Shown: positions 25,089 through 33,446 of the stretch, in pieces | Layout: every line of letters begins with the position of its first letter | How positions within the stretch are numbered: position 1 is the stretch's first letter | Assembly: GCA_963668495.1 (NCBI GenBank) | Contig: OY764545.1 | Span: forward strand, 1,860,001 to 1,924,000 | DNA: 64,000 bases | Reading direction: 5' to 3' | Source of the DNA: Oleispirillum sp963668495 | GTDB taxonomy: Bacteria; Pseudomonadota; Alphaproteobacteria; Rhodospirillales; Rhodospirillaceae | Position numbers and translations under genes: made by a program | The notes under the pieces: generated by a model | What the model was told of the DNA's origin: nothing | Seen by the model: only the letters and a program-made list of their open reading frames with translations | Database searches by the model: none

Positions 25089-25458
25089 AATTGCCATTCC
25101 GACCAATGCTCCCGGTGGGTTGGAGGGGACTGTGTCTCCGCATTTTGGTCACTGTGATGGGTTCACCGTTGTCAGCATTAAGGATGGTGTGGCGGTGGAA
25201 AGCTCGACGCTCAACCTGCCGGAGCATGAGCACGGTGGCTGCATGATCCCGGTGCGTATGTTGCTGGATGCCGGGGTTGAAACCGTTATCGTTGGGGGCA
25301 TCGGTCAAAGGCCACTGCAGGGGTTCATCCATTTCGGTATCCCAGTGTTCCATGCCGGGGACTGTCAACAGGTGCAGGAGGTTGTTGCTGCACTTGGGCA
25401 AGGAGCGCTGTTGCCGCTTGCCGCCGATCAGGCCTGCGGCGGCGGACATACCCATTAA
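25075..25458 (+). CDS. NifX-family (dinitrogenase Fe-Mo cofactor-like) protein
   Basis: A 127-residue single-domain protein ('KIAIPTNAPGG', 'VSPHFGHCDGFTVV', 'HGGCMIPVRMLLDAGVETVIVGGIGQRPL') ending in a Cys-Gly-His tail (ACGGGHTH). It is the second NifX-like product of the operon and the last gene before the terminator. Histidines and cysteines are plausible cluster ligands. No nifHDK genes are in the window, so a nitrogenase role is not implied. Confidence 0.88.
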   Translation: MKNCKIAIPTNAPGGLEGTVSPHFGHCDGFTVVSIKDGVAVESSTLNLPEHEHGGCMIPVRMLLDAGVETVIVGGIGQRPLQGFIHFGIPVFHAGDCQQVQEVVAALGQGALLPLAADQACGGGHTH

Positions 25459-25491
25459 TCAGACCTTTGCGCACCAATGTAGTACTCACAG

Positions 25492-25516
25492 AAAACAGGG
25501 CATGCCCTGTTTTTTT
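25492..25516 (+). terminator. Rho-independent terminator of the ferredoxin-ATPase/NifX operon
   Basis: The palindrome AAAACAGGGC / GCCCTGTTTT around a short AT centre runs into a T-run. It closes the five-gene operon. Confidence 0.92.
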
Positions 25517-25587
25517 GTGGCCCATTTGCAGGAAACACGGATGCTTATTATATGGGAAGTCACCTTAATTGCGCTGGGAGTCTTTGT

Positions 25588-25956
25588 ATGATGAAGCTTG
25601 TTGGTCTGATGGCTTTTGGATTGGTTGCCGTGTCGTGGGGAACAATCGCCCATGCAGAGACTGCAGAGGAAGCCGCATGTCGTCTGAATTATGAGCTTTG
25701 CGATGCGAAATGTGTGCTGGATGATCCCGAACGTGGTTTGTCCTATGCCGGGTGTTCTGCCGGCTGCGTATCCAGTAAGGCAGCTTGCTCCAGCAAGATC
25801 ATTTATGACAAAAGTGCGGAATGGACTAAGGAACAATACGAAGCCGCCAAGCCATGGGTAAAGGAAAAGTCCAAACAGGCAGGCGAATTGGCGGACGATG
25901 TCAAAGAGGAAGTGGATAAGGCCATTGAAAATTCAGAGCAAGAATACCCAAAATAG
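25588..25956 (+). CDS. Small periplasmic protein with mirror-symmetric twin CxxxC motifs, unknown family
   Basis: A 122-residue protein with a clear signal peptide cut after AHA (residue 23). Mature cysteines are 31, 38, 42, 56, 60 and 67, giving C-x6-C-x3-C-x13-C-x3-C-x6-C, which is symmetric about its centre. This predicts an antiparallel helical hairpin held by three nested disulfides (31-67, 38-60, 42-56). The C-terminal half is a charged helix with repeated Lys/Glu. The start follows GGGAG. I know no bacterial family with this layout; the twin CX3C spacing resembles mitochondrial small Tim proteins, without evidence of homology. It stands alone between two terminator-bounded units. Confidence 0.75.
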   Translation: MMKLVGLMAFGLVAVSWGTIAHAETAEEAACRLNYELCDAKCVLDDPERGLSYAGCSAGCVSSKAACSSKIIYDKSAEWTKEQYEAAKPWVKEKSKQAGELADDVKEEVDKAIENSEQEYPK

Positions 25957-26022
25957 AGAGCGGATTTTGCTGGTCTTAGACTCATAATCCAAAACTTTTG
26001 GCGGGAAAATTGTACATTTCGT

Positions 26023-26040
26023 ATTCCCAAGGCTGGGAAT
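26023..26040. promoter_or_regulatory. Inverted repeat in the leader of the DAHP synthase gene
   Basis: ATTCCCA (26023-26029) and TGGGAAT (26034-26040) form a 7-bp perfect inverted repeat with a 4-base centre, about 90 bases before the DAHP synthase ATG. A second, imperfect hairpin follows at about 26073-26096 (CATCAC / GTGATG). They may be an operator or part of a structured leader. No Trp-, Tyr- or Phe-rich leader peptide is seen. Confidence 0.3.
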
Positions 26041-26131
26041 TGCGTGTATGTCGGAAGGTCCGATTTAGTGCTCATCACGGAAGCGCCGTGGTGATGCCCT
26101 CGGTGGAACAGATGAGGGAGAAGTAAGGCCA

Positions 26132-27520
26132 ATGGCCATGATCACGAACTGGACCCTTGAGTCCTGGCGTTCCTGTCCGATCGTACAGATGCCCGAGTAT
26201 TTGGATAAAGAAGCCCTGAAAAATGCGGAAGATCGTTTGCGGTCCTATCCGCCGTTGGTGTTTGCCGGTGAGGCACGCAGTTTGAAGGCAGCCTTGGCTC
26301 GTGCTTCTGAAGGTGACGGCTTTTTGCTGCAAGGTGGCGATTGCGCTGAAACCTTTAAGGACTTTCATCCCAATACCATTCGTGACACCTTCCGCGTTCT
26401 GTTGCAGATGGCGATTGTTCTGACCTTTGGCGGTCAAGTCCCGGTGGTGAAAGTCGGTCGTATGGCTGGACAGTTTGCCAAACCGCGCTCTTCCCCGACT
26501 GAAATAATCGATGGTGTGGAATTGCCGTCCTTCCGGGGGGATATGATCAATGCACCTGAGTGTACGCCGGAAGCTCGTGCTGCTGACCCGGAACGGTTGA
26601 TCCAATCGTTCAATCAGGCCGCCGCAACGCTCAACCTTTTGCGGGCGTTTTCTCAGGGCGGCTATGCCAATTTGCAGTCCGTGCATCAGTGGAATCTTGA
26701 TTTCCTTGCCGGAAGCCCACAGGCCGATCGCTATAACGATATGGCGGATCGTATTGATGAGGCGCTGAACTTTATGGCGGCTTGTGGTGTGACCGCAGAC
26801 ATGGTTCTGCCCATGCGTGAAACGGATTTCTATACGTCCCACGAAGCTTTGCACCTGAATTATGAACAGGCCCTGACCCGCGTCGATTCGACGACGGGTG
26901 ACTGGTATGATTGTTCTGCCCATATGCTGTGGATCGGTGATCGGACCCGTCAGATTGATGGTGCGCATGTGGAATTCTTGCGTGGTGTGCAGAACCCGCT
27001 TGGGGTTAAAGCCGGACCAAGCATGCCGGTGGATGATCTTTTGCGTCTGTGCGATAAGCTGAACCCGGAAAACGAACCGGGCCGTTTGTCTGTGATTGCG
27101 CGTATGGGTGCGGATCAGGTTAGTGAGAAACTTCCGCCACTGGTTCGGGCCTTGAAAGCCGAAGGGCGTAAGGTCTTGTGGTCGTGTGATCCTATGCATG
27201 GCAACACGGTAAAAGCATCCAACGGATATAAAACGCGTGACTTCAACGCGATCCTGAAGGAAGTTAAAGACTTCTTTGCTGTGCATGCAGCAGAAGGCAC
27301 ATATGCTGGCGGGGTTCATTTTGAATTAACCGGGCAAAACGTGACAGAATGTCTGGGCGGTGCCCATGCGGTTTGCGAAGACAATCTGGCGGATCGTTAC
27401 GAAACTGCATGTGACCCGCGTTTGAATGCGGACCAGTCGTTGGAGCTTGCCTTCTTGCTCGCAAGTCATTTGAAGGCGGAACGTGTGAAAACACGAGCCG
27501 CAATGAAAGCGGCAGAATAA
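26132..27520 (+). CDS. 3-deoxy-7-phosphoheptulonate (DAHP) synthase, class II
   Basis: A 462-residue enzyme for the first step of aromatic amino acid synthesis: phosphoenolpyruvate plus erythrose 4-phosphate. The class II markers 'LLQGGDCAETF', 'VVKVGRMAGQFAKPRS' and the later 'WSCDPMHGNT' and 'GGVHFELTGQNVTEC' carry metal and substrate ligands (including the QGGDC cysteine and the DPMHGN histidine). Length matches plant and actinobacterial/alphaproteobacterial class II enzymes. GGGAGAAG lies upstream. It is followed by a strong hairpin before pncB. Confidence 0.95.
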   Translation: MAMITNWTLESWRSCPIVQMPEYLDKEALKNAEDRLRSYPPLVFAGEARSLKAALARASEGDGFLLQGGDCAETFKDFHPNTIRDTFRVLLQMAIVLTFGGQVPVVKVGRMAGQFAKPRSSPTEIIDGVELPSFRGDMINAPECTPEARAADPERLIQSFNQAAATLNLLRAFSQGGYANLQSVHQWNLDFLAGSPQADRYNDMADRIDEALNFMAACGVTADMVLPMRETDFYTSHEALHLNYEQALTRVDSTTGDWYDCSAHMLWIGDRTRQIDGAHVEFLRGVQNPLGVKAGPSMPVDDLLRLCDKLNPENEPGRLSVIARMGADQVSEKLPPLVRALKAEGRKVLWSCDPMHGNTVKASNGYKTRDFNAILKEVKDFFAVHAAEGTYAGGVHFELTGQNVTECLGGAHAVCEDNLADRYETACDPRLNADQSLELAFLLASHLKAERVKTRAAMKAAE

Positions 27521-27545
27521 CCTTTCTGCCATTGTCTGTATTTTG

Positions 27546-27580
27546 CACTGCGCCTGTTGTGATGACTGTCAGGCGCAGTG
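27546..27580 (+). terminator. Strong hairpin between DAHP synthase and pncB genes
   Basis: An 11-bp perfect stem CACTGCGCCTG / CAGGCGCAGTG with a 13-base loop, followed by only four T after TGC. It could be a partial terminator or a processing stem. Confidence 0.55.
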
Positions 27581-27600
27581 TGCTTTTGGGGATTAAGAAT

Positions 27601-28806
27601 ATGGCGGCAAAACCCTTGGATGCCTCTCAGTTGCTCACAACCACTGTGGCCCATCCCGGAACTGAAACCTTGCCCCTTTATACGGACAAATACTTCACAC
27701 GCACGCGACAGGTTGTGGAACGCTTTGGTGATGTTCAGGTGACTTACGCCGTATTTATGCGGCGACCGGTCCTGTTTGCTGCTCGTCTTGCCATGGATTG
27801 GTTGGCAGGCATCATGGAGCAAAAGGGCGCATCCCTAACAATTGAACAGCGGTTCCAAGAAGGGGATTGGGTCGGCGCGGGTGAGCCGATGATGTATATC
27901 ACCGGATCGCTGGTTGCCATGGCAGAACTGGAAACCCTGTTCCTGCAAAAGCTCGGCGCATGCTGTGTGGCGGCCTATGGTGCCTATGCCATGTGTTGTG
28001 AATTGCCGAAAACCGCATTCCTTGCCATGGATGCCCGCCATTGTGCAGGGACGGAAATGGCAGAGCAGATGGCTTATGCTGCCTCTGTCGGTTCCATGGC
28101 TGCACGCAATAAGGTCGAAGCAATCGGCTTTGTCGGTAATGCCACCGATGCCACGGCGCACTTTTTTGGTCAGGCCGAAGGCCTTGGCACCATGCCCCAT
28201 GCTCTGATTGGCTATGCCGGGTCGACGGTTCGGGCGGCGGAAATGTTCTATGAAACTTTCCCTGATGTGCCGTTGTACGTTTTGGTTGATTATTTTGGGC
28301 AGGAAGTCACAGACGCCTTGGCCGTGTGTCGTCGCTTTGATGATTTGGCGCGCGCAGGAAAAGTCGGCGTGCGTCTGGATACCCATGGTGGTCGCTTCAT
28401 CGAGGGACTGGATACGCAAAAATCCTATGAAGTTTTGGAAAAACATGCCCCGGATTGTTTGCGCGGCTATCGGTCTCAGGATGAATTGAGCCATTTGATT
28501 GGGACCGGGGTTTCCGCCGCAGCGATTTGGCATATGCGTGAAGCGCTGGACCGTGCTGGTTATGGTAAGGTGAAAATCATTGCATCCAGCGGCTTTAGCG
28601 CGCAAAAATGCTGCGTTATGGCCTTGGCCCATGCTCCCATTGATATCATTGGGACCGGGTCTTTCCTGCCGCGGAAGTGGAATGAAACCTATGCGACGGC
28701 AGACATTGTTGATTATGGCGGAGAAGCCAAGGTCAAGGTTGGTCGGGAATTCCTGCTGCGTTTGCGGGATAGGGATGGCGATGTGCCGTCCACGTTGAAA
28801 AAATAA
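27601..28806 (+). CDS. pncB: Nicotinate phosphoribosyltransferase
   Basis: A 401-residue enzyme converting nicotinate and PRPP to nicotinate mononucleotide in NAD salvage. The N-terminal 'LYTDKYFTRTRQVVERF' and C-terminal 'IIASSGFSAQKC' and 'GTGSFLP' phosphate-binding segments fit the PncB superfamily. The start is taken at 27601; the frame is open from 27532 but those residues include the hairpin region. nadE follows directly, so salvage and final amidation of NAD are linked. Confidence 0.88.
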   Translation: MAAKPLDASQLLTTTVAHPGTETLPLYTDKYFTRTRQVVERFGDVQVTYAVFMRRPVLFAARLAMDWLAGIMEQKGASLTIEQRFQEGDWVGAGEPMMYITGSLVAMAELETLFLQKLGACCVAAYGAYAMCCELPKTAFLAMDARHCAGTEMAEQMAYAASVGSMAARNKVEAIGFVGNATDATAHFFGQAEGLGTMPHALIGYAGSTVRAAEMFYETFPDVPLYVLVDYFGQEVTDALAVCRRFDDLARAGKVGVRLDTHGGRFIEGLDTQKSYEVLEKHAPDCLRGYRSQDELSHLIGTGVSAAAIWHMREALDRAGYGKVKIIASSGFSAQKCCVMALAHAPIDIIGTGSFLPRKWNETYATADIVDYGGEAKVKVGREFLLRLRDRDGDVPSTLKK

Positions 28807-28829
28807 AGATAGTACGAAAGGGAAGGGGC

Positions 28830-30494
28830 ATGAGTCGTTCGGTTGCCCTGTGTTTGGCCCAGATTAATCCGACTGTCGGGGCAATTTCTGCCAATGCAGA
28901 ATTGATTGCAGATGCCTATGCTCAGGCGAAGGCTGATGGTGCGGATGTGGTTCTGACGCCGGAGCTGTCATTATCCGGTTATCCGCCGGAAGACTTGGTG
29001 CTGCGTCCGGCTTTTTTACAGCGCATTGATGAGGCGCTGTTTGATCTTGCCAAGTTGACGGTTGATGGACCGGCTTTGATCGTCGGGGCGCCGCGTGCGC
29101 GCCAGACCGATACCCACGCCACCAGTGCCAATGCCGCCGTGGTGCTTGCCGATGGCAAGATCATTGCGGAACAGGATAAGGTGCATTTGCCGAATTACGG
29201 CGTTTTTGACGAAATGCGGGTTTTCGTTCCCGGATGTTTGCCGTCGCCGGTGGAAATTGCCGGGGTGAAGTTTGGCTTGCTGGTCTGTGAAGATATGTGG
29301 TTTGCCGATGTGGCGGGACAGTTGCGGGCACAGGGCGCACAGGCTCTGTTGGTCTTGAATGGCTCCCCATTTGAGTCCCGTAAACAGCACCTGCGTTATG
29401 ATCATGCCAAGGCGCGCGTGTCCGAAACCGGCTTGCCGTTGGTGTATGTGAATCAGGTCGGGGGTCAGGATGAGCTTGTCTTCGATGGTGCGTCTTTTGT
29501 CCTGAACCGTTCTGCCCAGCCTGTTGTGCAGTTGCAGGCATGGCAAGAGCAAATTCAGACAATTTCAGTATCAGTAACAGATGCCGATGTTGACTGTTCG
29601 GCCCAAATCATGGAACGCCAGCCGGATGAATGGGAAGACCTGTATTCGGCTTTGATTGTCGGATTGCGTGATTACATTCGGAAAAATGGCTTTCCGGGAA
29701 TTATTCTGGGCCTGTCCGGCGGGATTGATAGCGCATTGGCTGCCGCGATTGCGGTGGATGCAATCGGTGCGGATAAAGTGACGTGTGTCATGATGCCGTC
29801 GCCGTATACATCACAGGATAGCCTTGATGATGCCGAAGCCGTGGCGATGTCCTTGGGCTGTGCGTTGCATTCCATTAATATTGGTCCTGCGATGACTGCC
29901 TTTGACGGTATGCTGGCTCCGCATTTTGCTGGACTTGCTGCAAATGTGACGGAGGAAAACATCCAGTCACGTTCCCGTGGATTGGCGTTGATGGCTTTGT
30001 CCAACAAGCTTGGTCCAATGGTTCTGGCAACGGGCAATAAATCCGAAATGAGCGTCGGCTATGCAACGCTGTATGGCGATATGTGCGGTGGTTTCGCCGT
30101 TCTGAAGGATGTATACAAAATGGAGGTCTTTGGCCTGTCGCGCTGGCGCAACGGGACTCGACCAGTCATTGCACTCGGGCCTGATGGTCCGGTTATGCCG
30201 GATCGGGTGATTTCCAAGCCACCAACGGCTGAATTACGTCCGGATCAAAAAGATGAAGACAGTTTGCCGCCCTATGAGCGGCTGGATGCGATATTGGCAT
30301 CGCTGATTGAAGGTAGGAAAGCCCCCGAAGCCGTGATTGCTTCCGGTTTTCCGAAAGAAGAAGTTGAGAAAGTCTGGCGTTTGCTGCTCGGAGCAGAGTA
30401 TAAGCGACGTCAATCACCTCCCGGGGTGAAAACGACGCCGCTGGCCTTTGGCAAAGATCGCCGTTACCCCATCACCAATGGTTTTAGAAACTGA
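28830..30494 (+). CDS. nadE: Glutamine-dependent NAD+ synthetase
   Basis: A 554-residue two-domain enzyme. The N-terminal nitrilase-like glutaminase domain has its Glu-Lys-Cys triad in 'LTPELSLSGYPPEDL', 'EQDKVHLPNYGVFDE' and 'LLVCEDMW'. The C-terminal synthetase domain has the PP-loop motif LSGGIDSALAAA and the later 'ATGNKSEMSVGYATLYGDM'. It amidates deamido-NAD using ammonia channelled from glutamine. GGAAGGGG precedes the ATG. Confidence 0.95.
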   Translation: MSRSVALCLAQINPTVGAISANAELIADAYAQAKADGADVVLTPELSLSGYPPEDLVLRPAFLQRIDEALFDLAKLTVDGPALIVGAPRARQTDTHATSANAAVVLADGKIIAEQDKVHLPNYGVFDEMRVFVPGCLPSPVEIAGVKFGLLVCEDMWFADVAGQLRAQGAQALLVLNGSPFESRKQHLRYDHAKARVSETGLPLVYVNQVGGQDELVFDGASFVLNRSAQPVVQLQAWQEQIQTISVSVTDADVDCSAQIMERQPDEWEDLYSALIVGLRDYIRKNGFPGIILGLSGGIDSALAAAIAVDAIGADKVTCVMMPSPYTSQDSLDDAEAVAMSLGCALHSINIGPAMTAFDGMLAPHFAGLAANVTEENIQSRSRGLALMALSNKLGPMVLATGNKSEMSVGYATLYGDMCGGFAVLKDVYKMEVFGLSRWRNGTRPVIALGPDGPVMPDRVISKPPTAELRPDQKDEDSLPPYERLDAILASLIEGRKAPEAVIASGFPKEEVEKVWRLLLGAEYKRRQSPPGVKTTPLAFGKDRRYPITNGFRN

Positions 30495-30501
30495 GAGAAT
30501 T

Positions 30502-31842
30502 ATGGCTATGAAAGTTCGGTTCGCCCCGAGCCCTACGGGATTTCTGCATATTGGCAACGTGCGTACGGCACTTCTGAACTGGTTGCTGGCGAAGTCTCAG
30601 GGCGGTCAGTTCCTGCTGCGTATGGATGATACGGATCTGGAACGGTCGACCCAGGAATATGCCGACAGCATCCGCGAAGACCTCACATGGTTGGGGATGA
30701 CTTGGGATGAGGAAGAACGCCAAGCCTGCCGTTTGGACCGTTATGACGAAGTCGGCAAACAGCTTGAAGACCGCGGCTTGCTTTATGCGTGCTATGAAAC
30801 GCCGGAAGAATTGGAATACAAACGTCGTCGCCAGCGGGCACGCGGATTGCCGCCGATTTATGATCGAGAAGGCGAACGCCTGACAGCGGAACAAAAGGCA
30901 GCGTTTGAAGCCGAAGGTCGGAAACCGCACTGGCGTTTCAAATTGCATGATGCGGAAATCGCATGGGACGATATGGCCCGTGGCCGCCAATCTTATCAAG
31001 GCTCCAACCTGTCTGATCCAGTGGTGCGTCGCGCTGATGGGTCTTGGTTGTACATGCTGCCGTCTGTCATTGACGATATTGATTTTGGCATTACACACGT
31101 TTTGCGTGGCGAAGACCACGTTACCAATACGGCTGTGCAAATGCAGATGTTTGAGGCTCTTGGGGCGCCGATGCCGGCTTTTGCCCATGTGCCGTTGATT
31201 ACCGGACCGGGTGGTCAGGGTATGTCCAAGCGTCTTGGCACTCAGTCCATTCGTGATTTCCGGGCAGAAGGCGTTGAGGCAACACCGCTGTTGTCGATGA
31301 TGGCGAGCCTTGGCACGTCTGATGCGCCGGATCCGCTGGCGGATTTGGCAACCTTGGCGGAACGCTTCGATGTGACGGCTTATGGTCGTTCACAGCCGCA
31401 GTTTGATCCGGCTGATTTGCGCATGTTGAGTGCGCGCTATCTGCACGGTTTGCCGTTTGAAAAAGCCGAACCGCGTTTGAAAGCCATGGGGCTTGATGCT
31501 GCGGATGAGGCATTTTGGAATGCAGTCTGTGCCAACCTGTTTGTCTTTGCTGATGTACAGCAATGGTGGGATGTAATCCATGCGCCGATCGACCCGGTGA
31601 TTGAGGATGCTGACGTGACTAAGGCTGCATTGGCTGCCTTGCCGGCAGAGCCTTGGGATGAAACCACATGGGGCGTCTTGACCAAAGCAGTGAAAGAACA
31701 AACCGGTAAGAAGGGCAAAGGTCTGTTCCACCCCTTGCGTCTGGCATTGACCGGGCGTGAAAATGGGCCGGAATTGAAAGTCTTGTTGCCGATGATTGGT
31801 CGTGCGCGTGCCGAGGCACGTTTGGCCGGTCAAAAAGCTTAA
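30502..31842 (+). CDS. gltX: Glutamate-tRNA ligase
   Basis: A 446-residue class I synthetase. The HIGH motif is in 'PSPTGFLHIGNVRTALLNW' and the KMSKS loop is 'GQGMSKRLG'. The start at 30502 follows GAGAGAATT; the frame is open further inside nadE. Residue pattern 'WRFKLHDAEIAWDD' belongs to the glutamate-specific branch. Alphaproteobacteria often carry two gltX genes, one acting on tRNA-Gln; which this is cannot be told here. Confidence 0.94.
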   Translation: MAMKVRFAPSPTGFLHIGNVRTALLNWLLAKSQGGQFLLRMDDTDLERSTQEYADSIREDLTWLGMTWDEEERQACRLDRYDEVGKQLEDRGLLYACYETPEELEYKRRRQRARGLPPIYDREGERLTAEQKAAFEAEGRKPHWRFKLHDAEIAWDDMARGRQSYQGSNLSDPVVRRADGSWLYMLPSVIDDIDFGITHVLRGEDHVTNTAVQMQMFEALGAPMPAFAHVPLITGPGGQGMSKRLGTQSIRDFRAEGVEATPLLSMMASLGTSDAPDPLADLATLAERFDVTAYGRSQPQFDPADLRMLSARYLHGLPFEKAEPRLKAMGLDAADEAFWNAVCANLFVFADVQQWWDVIHAPIDPVIEDADVTKAALAALPAEPWDETTWGVLTKAVKEQTGKKGKGLFHPLRLALTGRENGPELKVLLPMIGRARAEARLAGQKA

Positions 31843-31883
31843 CACTTGGTAGTACAGCGTATTTTTTAAGAAAGGACACAGCC

Positions 31884-33275
31884 GTGAGTTTGCGCATTTA
31901 CAATACCCTGACCCGAGAAAAGGACTCGTTTGAGCCTGTTAACCCCGGTCATGTGCGTATGTATGTGTGTGGTCCGACGGTTTATGATCGGGCGCACATC
32001 GGCAATGCGCGTCCGGTTGTGGTCTTTGATACGCTGTACCGCCTGCTGAAGCACCTGTTCCCGAAAGTCACCTATGCCCGTAACATTACGGACGTGGATG
32101 ACAAAATCAATCAACGGGCAAAAGAAACAGGAAAAGACATCCGTGAGATCACGGAAGTCACAGCGGGGTATTACCATGAGGACATGGATGCCCTGAATGC
32201 CCTGCGTCCTGATATCGAACCGCGGGCGACTGAGCATATTGGCGAAATGATCGCACTGGCAGCGACCTTGATTGAAAAAGGTCATGCCTATGAAGCCGAA
32301 GGGCATGTGTTGTTTTCAGTCAAAACCATGCCCGATTATGGTGTGTTGTCTCGCCGTTCCCGCGATGAAATGATTGCAGGGGCGCGGGTTGAAGTTGCGC
32401 CGTATAAACGGGACCCGGAGGATTTTGTCCTTTGGAAACCGTCGGCAGATGATCAGCCGGGTTGGGATAGCCCGTGGGGGCGCGGTCGCCCGGGTTGGCA
32501 TATTGAATGCTCTGCCATGAGCTATAAGTACTTTGGTGAAACTTTCGATATTCACGGTGGTGGTCAGGATCTTATTTTCCCGCACCATGAAAATGAGATT
32601 GCCCAGTCCACATGCGCGCATGGTCACGGCACTTTCGCCAAATACTGGATGCACAACGGCTATCTAATGGTCGAAGGCGAGAAAATGTCCAAGTCCTTGG
32701 GCAATTTCTTCACGGTGAAAGACCTGCTGGAAAAAGCTCCGGGGGAGGCCATTCGCTTATGCTTGATGTCGACCCATTATCACCAGCCGCTGAATTGGAC
32801 TGATGATGGTCTCCGGCAGGCAAAGCAGGCTTTGGATAAGTTTTACACCGCGCTGACCCGGGTCGAGGATATCGATGCATCCGGCGTAGATGCTGCGGAA
32901 GAAATCAAGCCCATCATTAATGCCTTGTGTGATGATTTGAATGCTCCGGCAGCAATCGCCGTGATGCATGATCTTGTGGGACGCCTGAATAAATCAGAAG
33001 AACCGTCGGATCAGGCCGTTCTGAAAGCTGCCTTGTTGCAAGGGGGCAATCTGCTTGGGTTGTTGCAACATTCTCCCGAAGTGTGGCGCAAAGGCAATGT
33101 CGAGCAAGGGCAAGGCGGGTTGAGTGACGCGGAAATTGACTCCCTCATTGCGGCAAGAAACGCAGCACGTAAAAATCGGGACTTTGCAGAAGCTGACCGT
33201 ATTCGTGATTTGTTTGCCGACAATAAAATTGTTTTGGAAGATGGGCCGTCTGGTACTCAGTGGCGTCGTGCTTGA
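31884..33275 (+). CDS. cysS: Cysteine-tRNA ligase
   Basis: A 463-residue class I synthetase with a GTG start and AAAGGA upstream. 'MYVCGPTVYDRAHIGNARPVVVFD' holds the first zinc cysteine and the HIGH motif; 'GWHIECSAMS' and 'HHENEIAQS' supply the other zinc ligands; the KMSKS loop is 'GEKMSKSLGNF'. It ends the pncB-nadE-gltX-cysS run, which is followed by a very long hairpin. Confidence 0.96.
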   Translation: MSLRIYNTLTREKDSFEPVNPGHVRMYVCGPTVYDRAHIGNARPVVVFDTLYRLLKHLFPKVTYARNITDVDDKINQRAKETGKDIREITEVTAGYYHEDMDALNALRPDIEPRATEHIGEMIALAATLIEKGHAYEAEGHVLFSVKTMPDYGVLSRRSRDEMIAGARVEVAPYKRDPEDFVLWKPSADDQPGWDSPWGRGRPGWHIECSAMSYKYFGETFDIHGGGQDLIFPHHENEIAQSTCAHGHGTFAKYWMHNGYLMVEGEKMSKSLGNFFTVKDLLEKAPGEAIRLCLMSTHYHQPLNWTDDGLRQAKQALDKFYTALTRVEDIDASGVDAAEEIKPIINALCDDLNAPAAIAVMHDLVGRLNKSEEPSDQAVLKAALLQGGNLLGLLQHSPEVWRKGNVEQGQGGLSDAEIDSLIAARNAARKNRDFAEADRIRDLFADNKIVLEDGPSGTQWRRA

Positions 33276-33309
33276 CCCCTGACCCTAAGTTTGAATGTAC
33301 AAACAGACC

Positions 33310-33355
33310 GGAACCCCGTTTCTTCTGAGGCCAGTTTCAGAAGAAGCGGGGTTCC
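33310..33355 (+). terminator. Very long hairpin after cysS
   Basis: GGAACCCCG-TT-TCTTCTGA (33310-33328) pairs with TCAGAAGA-AG-CGGGGTTCC (33337-33355): 19 pairs with one G-U, and an 8-base loop. There is no T-run behind it. It may be a terminator, an RNase III target or a small dispersed repeat. Confidence 0.55.
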
Positions 33356-33446
33356 TGCGCTTTGAATATTATACGGAATATCTTTTCGTTTTGTGATTTT
33401 TCGGATTTAATGTTGCGGTGTGTAGTTAAGTGAGGAGTGGCTTCGC

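Noticed and set aside
22337..25458. Reading the NifX-like genes as nitrogen fixation genes
   Set aside because: No nifHDK, nifEN or nifB is present, and the pairing with DUF134 and ferredoxin-ATPases fits other metal-cluster loci better.
26075..27319. 414-codon minus-strand open frame opposite the DAHP synthase gene
   Set aside because: Antisense shadow of a strongly conserved enzyme gene with biased codons; no protein family pattern.
27835..28632. 265-codon minus-strand frame opposite pncB
   Set aside because: Antisense shadow of a supported gene; composition unlike a real protein.
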